A stretch of DNA of 17,505 nucleotides from an uncultured Bacilli bacterium (GTDB lineage: Bacteria > Bacillota_I > Bacilli_A > RF39 > UBA660). The notes beneath the pieces are model-generated. The model was given only the letters and a program-made list of their open reading frames with translations. It was not told where the DNA came from and did not search any database. Location of the stretch: positions 1-17,505 of the forward strand of contig CAKOKR010000026.1 of NCBI GenBank assembly GCA_934095965.1, read 5' to 3'. The position numbers and the translations under genes were made by a program. This document shows positions 16,400-17,505 of this stretch, piece after piece (position 1 is the first letter of the stretch; every line of letters starts with the position of its first letter).

Positions 16400-16428
16400 T
16401 TGACAACTAAAAACTTTTATAGTACTAT
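16400..16428 (+). promoter_or_regulatory. Promoter of the structured RNA
   Basis: On the plus strand a perfect TTGACA (16400-16405) is followed, after 17 bp, by TACTAT (16423-16428). Transcription should begin at about 16434-16436, exactly where the folded RNA begins. Confidence 0.75.
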
Positions 16429-16434
16429 ATCTAT

Positions 16435-16548
16435 ACCGGAGATAAAATCTCGTCAGGTCGATAGTTAGACAATGATTTATTTAAATTAAGTGTGCTTGTA
16501 AGTACACCATTCTAACTGGGATTAAGCTGCAATTATGTAGCTTTTTTT
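16435..16548 (+). ncRNA. Candidate structured small RNA next to a DUF3800 gene
   Basis: About 114 nt with its own promoter and terminator and no credible protein-coding frame (the longest ATG frame is five codons). Predicted by eye: a closing helix P1 (16433-16437 with 16518-16522, one mismatch); hairpin P2, GAGAT/ATCTC (16439-16443 with 16447-16451, AAA loop); helix P3, AGTTAGA/TCTAACT (16463-16469 with 16511-16517), which encloses P4, GTGTGC/GTACAC (16490-16495 with 16502-16507, loop TTGTAA); then the terminator stem. P4 and the terminator each contain one G-U pair that exists only in plus-strand RNA. The segments 16452-16462 and 16470-16489 stay unpaired. It does not match SRP RNA, RNase P, tmRNA, 6S or a riboswitch I recognise. 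Several structured motifs are described beside DUF3800 genes; I cannot say which, if any, this belongs to. Confidence 0.72.
16524..16548 (+). terminator. Terminator of the structured RNA
   Basis: AAGCTGCA (16524-16531) pairs with TGTAGCTT (16536-16543) around an ATTA loop, one pair being a G-U wobble, and seven T residues cover 16542-16548. It points along the plus strand only: on the minus strand no T-run follows. Its last base is also the last base of the DUF3800 stop codon, so the two units are strictly tail to tail. Confidence 0.85.
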
Positions 16549-17252
16549 CATGGCAAGATTATCTTAAAATTTAAAAAATTATTTACATCACAATCATTTA
16601 AAACCATTTTTCTAATAGTTCCTGATATTAAATCAGCTGCCTGAACTAAATAACTCTTACTAGAATCTTGATATTTTATATGTAAATCTAACTTATTATG
16701 AACAATCGGAGTAAATATATTATCATAATTAAAGTTCTTAATTCCATACTTTAACTCTTCCATAAGTCCATCCTGTAAGTTATAATACCCATTACTTTTA
16801 GTACTTTGTTCATCTATATTTATTATAACCTTAAGAGGTCTATATGAATCTATATTTTTATTTTTAATTTGTTCACTTATTACTTCTTTAATCATTCTTC
16901 TTAACCCATAATCAAGAAATCTACCCTTAGCTTTTTTATCATTTATAATATGTACATAAACTTTATCATTCTTAATAATAAGTCCAATAATAAAGTATTT
17001 TTTTATATAGTTCATTATTCTTCTTTTATCACTACTTTTAATATTAGTATTCTTAATCTCCGGACATTTATTATTACAATTATCTTTATTTAAACAATAC
17101 TTACATTTTATATCTTTAATTATACTTCGATACTGAGTAATAAATTTATCCTTTTCTTTCTTTGACAAAAACAATATACCTCCATAAACACTAACGCTTT
17201 CATGAACTGAAAGTTTACCTGAATCATCTAAATTAATATATACCTCTTGCAT
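16548..17252 (-). CDS. DUF3800 family protein with a four-cysteine cluster
   Basis: 234 aa. The N-terminal INLDDSGKL (D9, D10) and the C-terminal SKSYLVQAADLISGTIRKM segment (D207) are the two recognisable ends of DUF3800, a family thought to have an RNase-H-like fold; a middle strand, VIINIDEQ (D147, E148), supplies further acidic residues in the expected order. These could form a metal-binding, nuclease-type centre, which is inference. An inserted segment carries C50, C53, C59 and C63 (C-X2-C-X5-C-X3-C), plausible for zinc or an iron-sulfur cluster. AAGGAGG lies five bases before the ATG and there is a separate promoter. The gene ends exactly against the terminator of the convergent RNA. 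It is not obviously connected to polysaccharide synthesis. Its biological role is unknown. Confidence 0.85.
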   Translation of the reverse strand: MQEVYINLDDSGKLSVHESVSVYGGILFLSKKEKDKFITQYRSIIKDIKCKYCLNKDNCNNKCPEIKNTNIKSSDKRRIMNYIKKYFIIGLIIKNDKVYVHIINDKKAKGRFLDYGLRRMIKEVISEQIKNKNIDSYRPLKVIINIDEQSTKSNGYYNLQDGLMEELKYGIKNFNYDNIFTPIVHNKLDLHIKYQDSSKSYLVQAADLISGTIRKMVLNDCDVNNFLNFKIILP

Positions 17253-17272
17253 ATAAACCTCCTTGATTAACT

Positions 17273-17302
17273 ACTATAACATATATTAACTAAATTGTTC
17301 AA
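17273..17302 (-). promoter_or_regulatory. Promoter of the DUF3800 gene
   Basis: On the minus strand TTGAAC (17302-17297) is followed, after 18 bp, by TATAGT (17278-17273), with a TG one base before the -10 box (extended -10). The expected start lies near 17266, about 14 bases before the start codon, enough for the AAGGAGG site. Confidence 0.6.
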
Positions 17303-17351
17303 ATAATTTTACATATTTTTGACACAAAATAATTATATGAGGAAAAAATGT

Positions 17352-17385
17352 AAAAAACGTCAAATCATCAATTTATTTGACGTTT
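17352..17385 (-). terminator. Rho-independent terminator for a minus-strand unit entering from the right
   Basis: A perfect 11-bp inverted repeat, AAACGTCAAAT (17355-17365) and ATTTGACGTTT (17375-17385), with a 9-nt loop. On the minus strand it runs into six T residues (17357-17352, three of them in the stem). On the plus strand the T-run is only three long, so the minus orientation is preferred. It would end a gene lying to the right of the window. Confidence 0.65.
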
Positions 17386-17418
17386 ACTATCCACTTATTT
17401 TACATTATTTACAATATT

Positions 17419-17505
17419 TTACATTACGTTTTTAACTATCAAAAAATTATTTTTTCCCAGACTTCTGGGAAAAATCACTATTTTTGCAAAAAAATTTTCA
17501 AAAAA
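17419..17505 (-). CDS. Possible C-terminal end of a gene continuing past the right edge
   Basis: One minus-strand frame is open from the right edge for 28 codons, through FPRSLGKNNFLIVKNVM, to a TAA at 17421-17419, followed 33 bp later by a minus-strand terminator. The position fits the end of a gene. Against it: the stretch is short, very AT-rich, shows no recognisable domain, and contains a 10-bp palindrome (17451-17474). The open frame could be chance. The rest of the 250 bp from 17253 to 17505 holds no other gene that I can support. Confidence 0.25.
   Translation of the reverse strand, partial: FFENFFAKIVIFPRSLGKNNFLIVKNVM
17451..17474. repeat. Perfect inverted repeat near the right edge
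   Basis: TTTTTCCCAG (17451-17460) and CTGGGAAAAA (17465-17474) around an ACTT spacer. It could form a stable 10-bp hairpin on either strand, but no T-run follows directly on either strand, so it is not a standard terminator. It may be an operator or part of a coding sequence. Confidence 0.6.

Noticed and set aside
16435..16548. Small SRP RNA, tmRNA, RNase P RNA or a known riboswitch
   Set aside because: The short CGTCAGGTCG stretch recalls SRP RNA, but the GGAAGGAAGCA-type tetraloop region is absent; no signature of the other classes is present and no plus-strand gene follows that a riboswitch could control.
17319..17347. Plus-strand promoter with TTGACA at 17319-17324
   Set aside because: No -10-like hexamer lies at 16-18 bp, and the ATG that follows is at once stopped by TAA.
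17451..17474. Terminator hairpin at the right edge
   Set aside because: The stem is perfect, but no T-run follows directly on either strand, so it is listed only as an inverted repeat.

Overview
The window is a strongly AT-rich bacterial segment (by eye about three quarters A+T). It reads in the standard code: TGA closes five genes, and two of those TGA stops sit in ATGA start/stop overlaps, so this is not a Mycoplasma-type TGA=Trp genome. Strong AGGAGG-type ribosome binding sites, sigma-A-like TTGACA/TATAAT promoters, and a TagO-like initiator paired with a TagGH-type exporter suggest a low-GC Bacillota/Bacilli lineage. The species cannot be named from this window.

Layout. (1) 1-131: seven perfect copies of a 10-bp repeat run from the left edge into a hairpin terminator. 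(2) 132-1592, minus: an AlbA_2/ATP-binding, winged-helix regulator with its own promoter. (3) 1708-16351, minus: a surface-polysaccharide locus of 14 tightly packed genes. A TagO/WecA-like initiating transferase and an O-antigen ligase/polymerase-like membrane protein form a first unit (promoter 16371-16399, terminator 13807-13833). The second unit starts from a promoter overlapping that terminator. It encodes an ABC-2 permease and ATPase, a GT2 and a GT-B glycosyltransferase, a GT-C-like membrane protein, an FAD oxidoreductase, a polysaccharide pyruvyl transferase family protein, GalE, a DPM-like GT2, a DUF2304 protein, an SMR/EamA-like small membrane protein and UDP-GlcNAc 2-epimerase. It ends at a terminator at 1682-1706. 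(4) 16435-17252: a DUF3800 gene (minus) meets, tail to tail, a short, highly structured RNA (plus) that has its own promoter and terminator. (5) 17253-17505: non-coding sequence, a terminator, and possibly the last 28 codons of another minus-strand gene.

How it fits together. TagO/WecA would load a HexNAc-1-phosphate on undecaprenyl phosphate. GalE and the 2-epimerase supply UDP-Gal and UDP-ManNAc, and the two cytoplasmic glycosyltransferases extend the chain. The pyruvyl-transferase family protein and the FAD enzyme may modify it or its precursors. The ABC pair exports it. The DPM-like GT2, DUF2304, EamA-like protein and GT-C protein look like a separate lipid-phosphate-sugar module that decorates the polymer outside the membrane. 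The O-antigen ligase-like protein is either a polymerase or the enzyme that attaches the polymer.

The most interesting part is the DUF3800/structured-RNA pair. Two pairs that are G-U wobbles on the plus strand would be A-C mismatches on the minus strand, so the RNA is very probably read from the plus strand. Structured RNAs beside DUF3800 genes are a reported but functionally unexplained association.
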